This document shows, piece after piece, positions 18,761 to 27,092 of a stretch of 64,000 nt of DNA. The DNA comes from CAYZWU01 sp964482235 (GTDB taxonomy: Bacteria; Planctomycetota; B15-G4; CAYZWU01), in contig CAYZWU010000024.1 of assembly GCA_964482235.1 (NCBI GenBank), positions 1 to 64,000 of the forward strand, written 5' to 3'. Position numbers and translations under genes: made by a program. Numbering within the stretch: the first letter of the stretch is position 1; every line of letters begins with the position of its first letter. Under the pieces are notes generated by a model. That model did not search any database and had not been told where the DNA came from. It worked only from the letters and a program-made list of their open reading frames with translations.

Positions 18761-20134
18761 TCAAAGCGCCGAGGTAGCCACGACATTGGTCTTGTTCTGG
18801 TACTGGACTGCCTGCAGCCAGATGTTTCTTCCGGCTGCCGCAGGAGGTATGGGGAGGGTCCAGGAGCCGTCACCGTTGCCGTCGGTGGTTATCGGGCTTC
18901 CACCCTGTCTCGGCCCGGCCAGATCGAGAGTCACGTCGAGGAAGGGTATATAGGTGCTTCCTGTTCCGATAAGGCTGTAACCCAGGTACGTGGTCGTGTT
19001 TGGATTTCCCGAAGTCACGGAGAACGTTGCGTTCTGTCCGCTCTGGAGGGGATCCGGACTGATGGCCAGGGTGAACGCCGCGACCGGGTAACCTTCGACG
19101 ACAGTGATGTAGTCGCTGTTGTAGTTCGTCACGTAGGCCCTCAGTCCGTCCGGGGACATGTTGACCTGATATTCGCCGCTGCCCGTGGCCACATCATCGA
19201 TCACCGTTCTCGTGTTCACATCGATGATGTTGCCGTTTCCGACCGTGAGGTAGTTCCCGTCACTGCTGATGTCGAGACCATTCCCCCAGCTGCTGGTCAC
19301 GATGGTATCGACCAGGTTGCCGTCCGCATCGCAGACAGCCACGTTGAACACGAAGGCACCATCCACGTATCCCACGTAGACCAAGCCGTCGAAGCCCACA
19401 ACGACCGATGTCGTATAAGCCACGATGCCCGAAGCCGTGATGTACGAATTCACGCTGGTCACGTTGAGGGTCGCTGTATCGATGACGGAAAGGTTGCCGT
19501 TGACCCTGTCGGACGTGTAGGCCTTCGTCCCGTCGGGAGAGATCCCCACGCCCGTGTTCTCGCTTCCAACACTGGCGGAACCGATGAGCTGATGCGTGGT
19601 GGTGTCAATGGCCAGCATGGTGGAATCGCTGCCGAACACGGTGTAGACCCGGTCCTTGGAAGGAGAGGCCGCGGCCCTTCCCCAGACGACGCCGCCGGCC
19701 GAGGACTGGGAAACCGTGCTCACCACCTGTTCGGTGTTGATGTCCATGATGATGACGTTGCTGGAGCCGACGGCGTACAGGTAGTCGCCCACAACGATGC
19801 CGCCGGAAAGCGACCCGGGATTGTGCGCCGAGAAGTCTATGGTCTTCACGAAGACGTTGCTCACCGCGTCGACAACCGAGATCGTGGTGTCGTAATTCAT
19901 GACGTAAACGGTCTGGTTGTCCGGCGTCACGGCGCAGCCGGAACAGTAATTTCGTGACACGGGGATGTTGAACGACGAGTACGCATCAGATCCCCCGATG
20001 GTAGAAAGTTGATTTGCCGGCGGCGCCAGGGCAGGCACTTTTCCCGTGGAGACCAGACCGCTTGACGCGGATGCGAGGGCGGCGGCTCCGATCAAAAGAA
20101 CCAGTACGAAAAGATTGATCTTGAGGGTCTTCAT
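18761..20134 (-). CDS. Exported YVTN-type beta-propeller protein
   Basis: 457 residues, signal peptide MKTLKINLFVLVLLIGAAAL, ATG preceded by AGGAGG. Blades carry the surface-layer/YVTN pattern: TPDNQTVYVMNYDTTISVVD, SPDGTKAYTSDRVNGNLSVID and SPDGLRAYVTNYNSDYITVV. The C-terminal ~105 residues (from FTLAISPDPLQSGQNATFSV) form the beta-sandwich shared with the two beta-helix proteins here. It probably acts as a surface-exposed binding or structural protein. It is convergent with the sulfatase gene. The 186 bp between them contain no clear terminator. Confidence 0.85.
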   Translation of the reverse strand: MKTLKINLFVLVLLIGAAALASASSGLVSTGKVPALAPPANQLSTIGGSDAYSSFNIPVSRNYCSGCAVTPDNQTVYVMNYDTTISVVDAVSNVFVKTIDFSAHNPGSLSGGIVVGDYLYAVGSSNVIIMDINTEQVVSTVSQSSAGGVVWGRAAASPSKDRVYTVFGSDSTMLAIDTTTHQLIGSASVGSENTGVGISPDGTKAYTSDRVNGNLSVIDTATLNVTSVNSYITASGIVAYTTSVVVGFDGLVYVGYVDGAFVFNVAVCDADGNLVDTIVTSSWGNGLDISSDGNYLTVGNGNIIDVNTRTVIDDVATGSGEYQVNMSPDGLRAYVTNYNSDYITVVEGYPVAAFTLAISPDPLQSGQNATFSVTSGNPNTTTYLGYSLIGTGSTYIPFLDVTLDLAGPRQGGSPITTDGNGDGSWTLPIPPAAAGRNIWLQAVQYQNKTNVVATSAL

Positions 20135-20374
20135 TAGAATCCTCCTTTTTCCTGGAGTCCCGAAAACGGCATAGGTTTTCCTAAGTTATTGACAACAAAA
20201 ATGTAAAGAAAATGCTTCCCGTTAGGCTCTGAGAACTATCATGTGAATAAGATCCAGGATAGATATAGAAGAAATTACATCAGGGAATCCCCGAAAACGG
20301 TACGGAAAATATGAGACCGGCAGGGCAGAACATCACAATCTGCCTGTCTGGGAATACGGTGAACTGGATAATTC

Positions 20375-22513
20375 CTATCTGTCGCGCAGCAAGCGATCGT
20401 AACGGTAGACGACCTCGAGGCAGAGGGTGTTCAGGGCCGTCGCGTAGACACGACCGCCGTTGTTGCCCCATGGATCTATCGCGGGATCCCACGAACCCTT
20501 CTCGCAGCCGTTCTTGCTCTGGTTTTTCACGAGAGCATCTTCCACGGCCGTCTTCCACGCGTCCCAGTTCCTGCCCCCCAGCTGATACATGGCGTAGGAA
20601 CCGTAATACCAGTAGTAGTAATCGATGCAGCCCTTCTCCTCGCTCCACTTCGGAGTCTTGGCCAGTAGCAGCCGTGATCCCGATTCGAGGAGAGGAAGCT
20701 GGGATTTCATGTCGCCCAGGGTGCTGCCGCCGAAAAGGCGTCCGAGCATGGCCACGGCTGTCATGGCTTCCGTCTCCCCGGGCGGCCAGGCAGCCTGGTC
20801 CTTGGTTTCGCGGAAGGAGAGGGAGCCGCGCTTCATGTAACCCGTTCGACCGGTCTTCCGATCGGTCATCTCGTCGATGAACGCGAGGGCGTCTTTCAGA
20901 TCCTCCTCATGGTACCTGAGTCCGAAGTCCTTGGCCGCGGCGAGGCACATGACCATCCATCCCGTCACGCAGACGTCGTTCTGCTCCCCGGGACCGAGAT
21001 TCGCATCGCCGTATCGCCATGCCTTTCCCGGATTCTTGGCTTCGTGAATGAAATCGACGGCTTTCTGAGCGGGTTTCTTCAGCAGCGGAAACCGCGAGAA
21101 TCCGTAGGCTTCGGTGAGGGCCAGGGTGGCGATGGCGTGGTTGTAGATCCAGTGGGTGCCCTCCCTGGTCGTCAGGCAGCCGTCCTCGGGATCCTGGCAG
21201 TCCATGAGGTACTTCACGCCTTTTTTCACCACGTCCTTGTACGGCCCCCGGCTTGTCGTGTTTCCCGCACCGAGGAATGCGAGGAGTGCCAGTCCGGTGA
21301 CACCCACGTCGTTGAGGGCGTCGCCGTTACCGCTGCAGAGGTTCTTTTCAGCACACTGCCGGGCGAATCCGTCACAGTCCCAGAAGCCTCCGGGGTTCTG
21401 GTGGCGCTTGAGCCATTCGAGTCCCAGGTCCACGGCTCTCTGGCCGGCTTTGCCTCCTCCCATTCTTGCCGCTCTCTTGCGGTACTTCCCTCCGAACGCC
21501 CCCCCAGCGCCGCCGCCGATGCCGATGACGTCGTTCAGGGCTTTCCCGTCGAAAGGTGCGTCGACCACCTCGTCTTCATCGATGACCTCCTCGATGATCT
21601 CCTCTTCCTCGATCTCCTCTTCCTCAATCTCCACGGTCCCGAAGCCTCTCCATGCACGGTAGCCGAAGGTGATGGAGGTCAAATTCGCCCTGAACAGTTC
21701 GTTGATCACCTTGATGATGTGTCCGTACATCACCTCTTCTTCGGGATATATGTAGACCTTGATGCCCGGTGCCCTCTTGCCGAGATTCCGGATACGTCCG
21801 TAAAGGTTATCCATCATCCCGGGTTCCTTGATCTTCCTGTTATTCACCTCTAGATGAAATCCGGCCCTGCTTTTCGCATCGGAGACTACCTTGATCTGTA
21901 GCGGTTCCATCTCGATTTCCGCCGTTGAGAGGTCCGTTGAAACTCCCGTATCCTTGGGTAGTGGAACGTTGAATAGACCGTTGGGCAAATACGAACGTGC
22001 ATCGGGGTCTTCCGCGTAATCCAATTTGCGGCAGGCAAAAGCGATCCTGGCGATCCTGATACTTTCGTTTCCGCAGGCTCCCATGACCTTCATGATCGCG
22101 TGGAACTCTGCATGACGGTCCGCGTTGATGAGCACCGAGAGCCTGGACGTGCGATCCGGTTCTCTCCCGAACCGGCTCGCTTTTTCAGCCAGATGAGTCC
22201 GGATACCTTGGATCGATTTATCGACACTGCCGAAGTTCCGTCCTTCCGCGATATACTCGCCTTTTCCGTTGATGTTGATGATGAGGTGCTCTTCCCAGAA
22301 CGTACCCTCGATCTTGAGACATGTCTCGGCTCTTGGGTGGACAAGGTCCTCGAACACTCCTCGGGGAGGTTCGGGCCTGCTGTCGGCACGTTCCTGATCG
22401 ATTCCGGCTGTCTCGTCGTCCGTCACGGTGCTGGATTCGGTACTGCCAGGAAAAACGATGAGAACGAACGGAAGGGCTGCGAGCAAGATCGTTGCAAGCT
22501 TCAGGGATCTCAT
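20375..22513 (-). CDS. Exported ExbD-like repeat / alpha-alpha toroid protein
   Basis: 712 residues. ATG follows AGGAG, with signal-like segment MRSLKLATILLAALPFVLIV. Two ExbD/TolR-like periplasmic modules are visible: residues ~120-160 (LSVLINADRHAEFHAIMKVM) and ~248-287 (VYIYPEEEVMYGHIIKVINE). A Glu-rich linker (~288-315) and a Gly-rich stretch precede a toroid of prenyltransferase/squalene-cyclase-like repeats (~335-712), with LEWLKRHQNPGGFWDCDGF, DVGVTGLALLAFLGAG, HAIATLALTEAYG and DVCVTGWMVMCLAAA. Architectures like this occur in Planctomycete-type genomes, but I know no assigned function. It lies upstream of the YVTN gene on the same strand, separated by a 240-bp AT-rich gap with no gene. 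Confidence 0.8.
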   Translation of the reverse strand: MRSLKLATILLAALPFVLIVFPGSTESSTVTDDETAGIDQERADSRPEPPRGVFEDLVHPRAETCLKIEGTFWEEHLIININGKGEYIAEGRNFGSVDKSIQGIRTHLAEKASRFGREPDRTSRLSVLINADRHAEFHAIMKVMGACGNESIRIARIAFACRKLDYAEDPDARSYLPNGLFNVPLPKDTGVSTDLSTAEIEMEPLQIKVVSDAKSRAGFHLEVNNRKIKEPGMMDNLYGRIRNLGKRAPGIKVYIYPEEEVMYGHIIKVINELFRANLTSITFGYRAWRGFGTVEIEEEEIEEEEIIEEVIDEDEVVDAPFDGKALNDVIGIGGGAGGAFGGKYRKRAARMGGGKAGQRAVDLGLEWLKRHQNPGGFWDCDGFARQCAEKNLCSGNGDALNDVGVTGLALLAFLGAGNTTSRGPYKDVVKKGVKYLMDCQDPEDGCLTTREGTHWIYNHAIATLALTEAYGFSRFPLLKKPAQKAVDFIHEAKNPGKAWRYGDANLGPGEQNDVCVTGWMVMCLAAAKDFGLRYHEEDLKDALAFIDEMTDRKTGRTGYMKRGSLSFRETKDQAAWPPGETEAMTAVAMLGRLFGGSTLGDMKSQLPLLESGSRLLLAKTPKWSEEKGCIDYYYWYYGSYAMYQLGGRNWDAWKTAVEDALVKNQSKNGCEKGSWDPAIDPWGNNGGRVYATALNTLCLEVVYRYDRLLRDR

Positions 22514-22705
22514 GAAAATTCTCCTGCCGCTGTGTAGTAGGCTTCCCGGAAAATTGACTCCGATCGAGTAAACAGGATATGGGTTTGGAATGCAGCAAAA
22601 AAGACGCTTCTCACAATCGAGGTGCTCGGTCTCCGGGCCTTGAATCCGCTTTAGTACAAGGCAGCCGGGAATCGTACTTCGAGCCGGCGGCGCGGTCAGC
22701 AATCA

Positions 22706-23079
22706 TCAGTCAGCAGACCTCGCGCAGATCGTGACCGGACCGAGCAGTCCGGAAGTCAGCAGCGGGGAATCCTTCTTGAAGAGGTTGCGGGGTGTGAAGG
22801 TGTAGCGGCCCGTCTTGAACTCCCGGCCTCCCAGGAATCCCGAGGACCATCTGACTGTTCTTGTCTCCGCGTCCGGTGCCGACAGGTCGCCGATCAGCCT
22901 GTTGGGCCAGCGGTTGGCCACCTCGACCTCCAGGATATTTGCGGTTTCACGGACCACTCCCGTAATCTTCCGGCGCCACGGGGTTGTCCAGACCACTCCG
23001 AGGTCCTTCCCGTTGAGCCTTACACGGGCCATGTCGTGGACCGTTCCCAGATCGAGGAAGAGGTCTGAATCCTCTTCAC
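22706..23079 (-). pseudogene. 3' remnant of an alpha-L-rhamnosidase-like (GH106-type) gene
   Basis: The last ~125 residues of a glycoside hydrolase are recognisable: LFLDLGTVHDMARVRLNGKD, then LGVVWTTPW, ILEVEVANRWPNRLIGD and TGRYTFTPRN. This is the usual C-terminal galactose-binding-like sandwich of GH106-type enzymes. Recognisable sequence starts at the 3' end of the GH31 gene but in another frame. There is no Shine-Dalgarno before the internal ATG at 23032 and no catalytic domain upstream, because the GH31 gene occupies that space. A deletion that removed the rest of the gene is the simplest reading. It could still be expressed as a short protein. Confidence 0.6.
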
Positions 23080-25583
23080 ACTTTCTTTCCCCGCAAGGAT
23101 GGACTGTCGGCGCCCTCTTCCACGCGCAGCATGGCGAGGAGCGTGCCGTTTCGCTCCATGGTCCAGCCGGGTTCGGCTGCCCGATCGATCCGTACCTCTT
23201 TCTTTCTCTTCACCTGGGAGCCGTTCAGCAAAACGCGGCCGATGCGCGGTATCCCCGGCAGGGGGATCAGCCGGAATCCGAATTGCCTCTTGGCTCCCCC
23301 GGCCTGGACAACGAGATCCGTACCCACCAGGGCGGCCGACAGGGCCGTCGTTCCGTCCATGTCGCGCAGGATCAGGGTGCCGCGGTCGAGGAGATAGGCA
23401 TCGACGATCACGAGGTCGAAGGGCGCCTCCTCGATCCGCTCCTTCGGCCTCATCTGCGGGATCAGCGCGTTGCCCCGCACAAAGAGCGGAAGGCGGTCGA
23501 GGGGAGCCTCGACGAAGAGATTGACCGGCCCGTCGATCTTTTCCCGCGTGTGGACATCGATCCAGCTTCCTGCGGGGAAGAAGACGTGCCTGCGGCCCGC
23601 GGCGTTGTAGATCGGCGCCACGAGAAGGTCGCTGCCCAGCATGTACTGCAGGTCGAGGTGCCACAAAGCGGGATCTTCCGGATTCTCGAGAACCATGGGG
23701 CGCATCAGGGGAAGGCCTCTCTCGGCGCAGTCGACGGCGCTGCTGTAGATGTAGGGCAGGAGCCGGTAGCGCAGGCGGGCGTAGTTGCGGAAGATGCGGA
23801 GCGCCTCGTCGCCGAACTCCCAGGGGAGGCGGCTGGTTCTGCCGTGGGCGCGGCTCAGCGGCGAGAGGAAGCCGAACTGGCACCACCGCACGAAGAGGAC
23901 CGGTGATGGAGTGCCGTGGAAGCCGCCCATGTCGTGGCTCCAGAAGGGGTGGCCGCAGATCGCGAGGCTCAGTCCGCCCCGCAGGGTCGACGCCATGGCC
24001 CTGAAGGTGCAGTTCGGATCGCCGGCCCACTGGGCGGCGTGGCGCTGTCCGCCGCTGTGGCTCGACCGGGCCCAGACGAGGCCGGCGTGCCCCGTCGCGG
24101 CCTCCGTCGCCTCGGCCACCGCATCGTTGTAGAGGAGAGGATAGAGGTTGTGAAGCTTCTCGCCCGTCAGGCCGGAGCGGCTCACGGCGCCGGCAGGGAC
24201 GCCTTCGCCGAAGTCGGTCTTGAAAACGTCCACGCCCATCTCGAGAAGCGGCTTGAGCAATCCCTGGAACCACTTCTTCGCCTCGGGAAAGCTCAGGTCG
24301 ACGAGGCCCACCCATGGATGGAAGTCGCCCCAGAGCTTCTCCACGCACGGCTTGCCGTCACGGTTCTTCAGCAGGAAGCCTTTCCTTTTCGCCTCGGTGA
24401 AGCGCGCGCTTTCCTGTGAAAGGTAGGGGTTCATCCAGAGGCACACCTTGAAGCCCATGGCCTTCAGCTCGGCGATCATCTTCTCCGGATCGGGAAAGGC
24501 CTTCCTGTCGAAGAGCATCTCCGACCAGCGCCCGAATCGCTGCCAATAGCAGTCGATGTGCAGCACATCCGAGGGGATCTTCTCGGCGCGGAGGCGGCGG
24601 GCGCGCTCGATCACTGCCTCCTGGCTGTCGGGCTGGAAGCTGCCCGAGACCCAGAGGCCGAAGGCCCACTTCGGCGGAAGGGTGGGGAGCCCCACGAGGT
24701 CGGAGTAGCGCGAGATCACGCTGTCGAGCCCGGGGCCGGCGATCACGCAGTAGTCGAGTGTGTCGTCCGGTACGATCAGGCTGAAGGCGGCGTTGTTGCT
24801 CTTCGCCATGTCGAAGTGGACGCACGAGTAGCTGTTCACCAGGAGGCCGTAGCCGCGCGTGCTCACGAAGAAGGGGACGTTCTTGTGGGCGCGCTCGCCG
24901 TGCACGCCGTAGGCGTCGTGGTGCCACATCACGAGGCGCTGGCCGCGCTTGTCGAAGTCGGTGAACTTCTCTCCGAAGCCGTAGAAGTGCTCGTCCGGCT
25001 CCGCGTCGAAGGAGTCGTGGAAGGCGGCGATCTTGCCATCGACACGGCTGAAGCCGAAGGGAAGGACGGTCATCAGGTCCGTGGCGTCCCGCTCACTGAA
25101 GTTCTGCGCCAGGAGAGTGCGGCCGCCGGCATCGAGAAAGGCGATGCGGAACGGATCGAGGTCGATCGCGGCTTCCAGGTCGTTCGAGACGAGACGGATT
25201 CGCTGTGGCGTCCTCTCGATGGCCAGCCTGGTATTCGTTTTGCCATTCTCCTGCAAGGCCTGCTGCGAGGGAAGATCCTGCTGCCGCTCCGGCTCCTGAA
25301 CGGCATGGCAGTGCGGTGGAAGCTCGGAGCGTGGATCCGGCTTCCTGCCCGGAAGATGGAGCCGGATCCGGGCGATTCCGTCGGAAACGAGGCGGACCGT
25401 GATCTCGACCTTCTCGTCGCTCTGCGTGACACCGCTCAGGACAACGCCGTGATCGACCTCCCCTGCCAGGGTTGCTTTCACGACATGTTCCGGACCGCCC
25501 GGATCGTCCGGTTCGCGGACAGGCAGGCCGGGAGCGTCGGCGGAAAAGAAACGATAAGGGAGAAGCGGCGGCCTCTGTGTCAT
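23076..25583 (-). CDS. Alpha-xylosidase / alpha-glucosidase, glycoside hydrolase family 31
   Basis: 835 residues. The ATG at 25583 follows AAGGAG; a TTG seven codons upstream is less likely. The barrel carries the GH31 signature: LHIDCYWQRFGRWSEM, CLWMNPYLSQES, the nucleophile Asp in VFKTDFGEGVP and the acid/base Asp region WAGDPNCTF. The FKTDFGE form and PPKWAFGLWVSGSF match the YicI-like alpha-xylosidase branch, so xyloglucan-type substrates are likely, though alpha-glucosidase activity cannot be excluded. No signal peptide is visible, suggesting a cytoplasmic enzyme acting on imported oligosaccharides. It follows the URO-D-like gene by 17 bp. Confidence 0.92.
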   Translation of the reverse strand: MTQRPPLLPYRFFSADAPGLPVREPDDPGGPEHVVKATLAGEVDHGVVLSGVTQSDEKVEITVRLVSDGIARIRLHLPGRKPDPRSELPPHCHAVQEPERQQDLPSQQALQENGKTNTRLAIERTPQRIRLVSNDLEAAIDLDPFRIAFLDAGGRTLLAQNFSERDATDLMTVLPFGFSRVDGKIAAFHDSFDAEPDEHFYGFGEKFTDFDKRGQRLVMWHHDAYGVHGERAHKNVPFFVSTRGYGLLVNSYSCVHFDMAKSNNAAFSLIVPDDTLDYCVIAGPGLDSVISRYSDLVGLPTLPPKWAFGLWVSGSFQPDSQEAVIERARRLRAEKIPSDVLHIDCYWQRFGRWSEMLFDRKAFPDPEKMIAELKAMGFKVCLWMNPYLSQESARFTEAKRKGFLLKNRDGKPCVEKLWGDFHPWVGLVDLSFPEAKKWFQGLLKPLLEMGVDVFKTDFGEGVPAGAVSRSGLTGEKLHNLYPLLYNDAVAEATEAATGHAGLVWARSSHSGGQRHAAQWAGDPNCTFRAMASTLRGGLSLAICGHPFWSHDMGGFHGTPSPVLFVRWCQFGFLSPLSRAHGRTSRLPWEFGDEALRIFRNYARLRYRLLPYIYSSAVDCAERGLPLMRPMVLENPEDPALWHLDLQYMLGSDLLVAPIYNAAGRRHVFFPAGSWIDVHTREKIDGPVNLFVEAPLDRLPLFVRGNALIPQMRPKERIEEAPFDLVIVDAYLLDRGTLILRDMDGTTALSAALVGTDLVVQAGGAKRQFGFRLIPLPGIPRIGRVLLNGSQVKRKKEVRIDRAAEPGWTMERNGTLLAMLRVEEGADSPSLRGKKV

Positions 25584-25600
25584 GACTGGTGCTCCTTGTT

Positions 25601-26731
25601 TCAAGGAACCTGTTTCTCGATCATCTCCACGATCTGGTCAAGGTCGGTGGGCGGCCAGTCCGGCCCCGTGATGCCGTTGGTCACGTCCACGTGGATGAAG
25701 AGGCCGCGGTTGGTGATCTTCTCTTCCTGAACGCGACGCACGAACCCGGCCATGCTCGGGAAGGGGAACTCCCTGTTCAGACCCACGCGGCAGGCCACGA
25801 CCACCTTTCCGTTCAGCTCCTCGGCAACGGCCTTGAAGGGGGTCTCGCTCGCCCCGAACTCGACGCCGCGCAGGTTGTGCACTTTCCTGATGCTGGGGAT
25901 CTGATGCCGCCAGTTGCCGCAGGAGTGGATGTAGAGGCCTCCGAAGGCGTCGGCAAGGCGGTTGAGGTAAGGCAGGTGGAAGGAGTCGTGCATGGCGGCC
26001 GAGATCATCACGCACTCGTCGTTGCTCACCGAGAGGCCGAGCCCTTCCGGCATCCACGGCTGGAAGAGCGAGGGGACGAAGGAACCGCCCGCCTCGGCGG
26101 CCATGGCTTCCACGAAGGCGATGGTCAGATCGGTGATCTTCCCGAGCAGCTCGTGCACCTCCCGCGGATGGGTGACGAGGGCTTCCATGAAGTGCGTGTG
26201 TCCCCAGATCAGCGCTGCGTTGTCGAGGGGGCCCTGGAGGTCGGTGAGGCGGATCGGCAGGCCGCCGCCTCGATCCGAGCGGAAATGCCGCGTGTAGTCG
26301 AGGATCCGGCCGAGCAGGCCGTCCCGCACACCGGGTTGTTCAAGGGCGCGGACCCTGTCCGGATCGTCGCCGATCAGGGGCCTGGCAGCGGGGAAGTCGT
26401 TTTCTCCCCAGACGATCTCGCACCCGAAGGCCGAGGGGATCGCCACGACGCCGAGGGAGGGGCAGAGGGCGGGGACGAAGTCGCCGGGCAGCCGGCTCTG
26501 TGCCGCGATCTCGCGGAGCTGGGCCTCGAGGTACTTTTCCGGGTCGAGGAGGCGCTCCTTCACCGTGTCTTCGCCTTCGGTGGAGAAAAGCGCGGACGGC
26601 ACGGGATCATGGCCGATGACCTCGGGGCCCGCGTATCCGAGAAGAAAACCGGGCCGCTCGTCGTTGTCCAGGTTCCAGAGGCGTTCGAGGAACGCCCTGG
26701 CGCCGGCCGGGGAAGGTTCTCTGGTGGTCAT
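25601..26731 (-). CDS. Uroporphyrinogen decarboxylase-family (corrinoid methyltransferase-like) protein
   Basis: 376 residues with the URO-D barrel pattern: RLTDLQGPLDNAALIWG, FMEALVTHPREVHELLGKIT, then LYIHSCGNW. The His-x-Cys of that motif is the zinc site of MtaA/MtbA-type cobalamin methyltransferases rather than of true HemE. No corrinoid protein is nearby. Homologues often sit beside glycoside hydrolases in sugar-use loci, where their role is unclear. The gene starts the operon that continues with GH31. The start has only a weak purine-rich leader. Confidence 0.8.
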   Translation of the reverse strand: MTTREPSPAGARAFLERLWNLDNDERPGFLLGYAGPEVIGHDPVPSALFSTEGEDTVKERLLDPEKYLEAQLREIAAQSRLPGDFVPALCPSLGVVAIPSAFGCEIVWGENDFPAARPLIGDDPDRVRALEQPGVRDGLLGRILDYTRHFRSDRGGGLPIRLTDLQGPLDNAALIWGHTHFMEALVTHPREVHELLGKITDLTIAFVEAMAAEAGGSFVPSLFQPWMPEGLGLSVSNDECVMISAAMHDSFHLPYLNRLADAFGGLYIHSCGNWRHQIPSIRKVHNLRGVEFGASETPFKAVAEELNGKVVVACRVGLNREFPFPSMAGFVRRVQEEKITNRGLFIHVDVTNGITGPDWPPTDLDQIVEMIEKQVP

Positions 26732-26963
26732 GATACCGTAGAGCTTACACTAACCCGATACCCCGTGTCTTCTTTCCAGGTGAAGTCGTGCGTGGGGTAG
26801 TTCTTCGTATCAGATGAATCCAGGTGAATCAGGTCGTTGGCCGCATGCCGGCTGTCGAACGAGATGATAGCGCGAATCCACAACTCAGGGGATAATGAAG
26901 ATAATCCGGAGACCCTTCCCAAAATCCGGTTGTCAATCGAGTTATCAGGGCGTTTCCTCGCAG

Positions 26964-26994
26964 GATGCGGCGGAGATTGCACGGACTCGGGATT
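26964..26994 (+). repeat. Diverged single copy of the 30.4-kb inverted-repeat arm
   Basis: GGCGGAGATTGC is identical to part of the arm at 30504-30536. The next 14 bases match it at 10 positions, giving about 22 of 26. No partner arm was found nearby. Confidence 0.45.
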
Positions 26995-27049
26995 GTTGCG
27001 GTATTGTCGAACTTTTCCATATTTCGCTTATTTTTTTAAAAATACAGCG

Positions 27050-27055
27050 TATAAT
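27050..27055 (+). promoter_or_regulatory. Candidate -10 element (TATAAT) for the ATPase gene
   Basis: A perfect TATAAT lies 38 bp before the ATG in AT-rich sequence. The region 16-18 bp upstream (TTATTT) is a poor -35, so this is tentative. Confidence 0.4.
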
Positions 27056-27092
27056 GACCTGAAAAATAGAATATGCGCTAAAAATAGCTATT

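Larger units (their letters stand above)
26732..27092. other. 361-bp divergent intergenic region with AT-rich promoter end
   Basis: This lies between the URO-D gene (minus) and the first ATPase (plus). I see no gene in it. The right 100 bp are clearly AT-rich compared with the surroundings. They contain three copies of AAAAATA (27038, 27062, 27080) and a TATAAT. The middle holds a sequence related to the 30.4-kb inverted repeat (separate entry). Confidence 0.6.

Noticed and set aside
18574..18761. Terminator between the convergent sulfatase and propeller genes
   Set aside because: No stem with a T-run could be found in the 186-bp gap.
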